From Maribacter arcticus (GTDB lineage: Bacteria > Bacteroidota > Bacteroidia > Flavobacteriales > Flavobacteriaceae), in assembly GCF_900167935.1 (NCBI RefSeq), contig NZ_FUYL01000008.1:62001-126000 (forward strand): 64,000 nucleotides of DNA, read 5' to 3'. Both the position numbers and the translations under genes were made by a program. Position 1 is the stretch's first letter, and every line of letters begins with the position of its first letter. Shown one piece after another: positions 63,766 to 64,000 of the stretch. Below the pieces are notes generated by a model, which ran no database searches, was not told the origin of the DNA, and saw only the letters and a program-made list of their open reading frames with translations.

Positions 63766-64000
63766 TTACTTTTCCATTACAGTTTTAGACATTCCTAATA
63801 AAGACAAAGAATTAATTTCAGCGTTTTCTATTAGGAATGTTTTTTTTATTTCTAATTCAGAATATCCGACAGCATCTTTAAAAAGCTTATCTCGTTTGCG
63901 CTGCTTTCTTTTTTTAAAAATATCTATGGTAACACCCACTGTAGCTCCGCCTAACACAGTAGCCAACAAATCGGCATTGTCCCAACCACCATATTGCTTT
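63766..64000 (-). CDS. C-terminal part of a hypothetical protein (cut by right edge)
   Basis: An open frame enters from the right edge and ends at 63766; 77 codons are visible. The visible part begins KQYGGWDNADLLATVLGGAT, followed by VGVTIDIFKKRKQRKRDKLF and an ordinary polar tail. The Trp-Asp-Asn-Ala-Asp and small-residue stretch recalls the membrane-adjacent segment of YfiM/DUF2279-like proteins, but the family is not certain. It converges on the S10 peptidase gene with 9 nt between stops. A TTG within the frame at 63969 is unlikely to be the real start. Confidence 0.6.
   Translation of the reverse strand, partial: KQYGGWDNADLLATVLGGATVGVTIDIFKKRKQRKRDKLFKDAVGYSELEIKKTFLIENAEINSLSLLGMSKTVMEK

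Overview
The window is an AT-rich, densely coded stretch of a Bacteroidota chromosome, almost certainly from the family Flavobacteriaceae. Supporting signs are a PorX-type response regulator (type IX secretion), a fused LpxC/FabZ protein, a FecI/FecR/STN-TonB receptor signalling set, a HisB fusion, PRODH and AroB proteins of flavobacterial type, several small families known mainly from this group (DUF6146, DUF6787), weak Shine-Dalgarno sequences and frequent short intergenic repeats. No tRNA, rRNA, transposase, integrase or CRISPR array is visible.

Layout. (1) 1-9600, minus strand: a complete histidine operon, read right to left as hisG-hisD-hisC-hisB-hisH-(GNAT)-hisA-(DinB)-(S23 four-helix-bundle)-hisF-(racemase)-hisIE, with hisIE cut by the left edge. 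A histidine-rich leader peptide and a terminator hairpin precede hisG, so the operon is probably attenuated. Non-his genes and a family of short repeats are scattered through it; one repeat copy lies in frame inside hisA. (2) 9650-20420, minus strand: an SPFH membrane protein, a VWA membrane protein, fabG, sucD, then an envelope cluster (LpxD-like, efp, lpxA, lpxC/fabZ, lpxD) and an HD phosphohydrolase. (3) 20500-28540: porX, tsaE, a new 43-residue secreted peptide, alanine dehydrogenase, proline dehydrogenase and aroB. Between porX and tsaE lies an 842-bp segment that ends in a second copy of the porX 3' end. (4) 28640-43410: small conserved proteins, an Lrp regulator, an M14 peptidase, an XRE regulator, TerC, a Tat-exported Gfo/Idh/MocA protein, a fatty acid hydroxylase, MscL, topoisomerase IV (parE-parC), CbpA-CbpM and YchF. 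(5) 43600-48370: ECF sigma, FecR anti-sigma and a large TonB receptor with an STN signalling domain. (6) 48420-57120: methyltransferase, ferredoxin, acyl-CoA reductase, serC, a SerA-like dehydrogenase, DUF proteins, and a ZnuD-like TonB receptor preceded by a small His/Cys exported protein. (7) 57190-64000: SorA/SorB-type sulfite dehydrogenase, folE, a LolD-like ATPase with a CPBP protease and a TIGR02757 protein, a secreted S10-type peptidase and a partial gene at the right edge.

Most of the window is housekeeping. The observation most worth following is the porX/tsaE segment: the last 66 nt of porX recur 842 bp downstream with only two, synonymous, differences, as if a small element had inserted at the end of porX and supplied a replacement 3' end. 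Next are the repeat peptide inside HisA, the histidine leader, and the S23/Avd-like gene flanked by inverted repeats inside the his operon.
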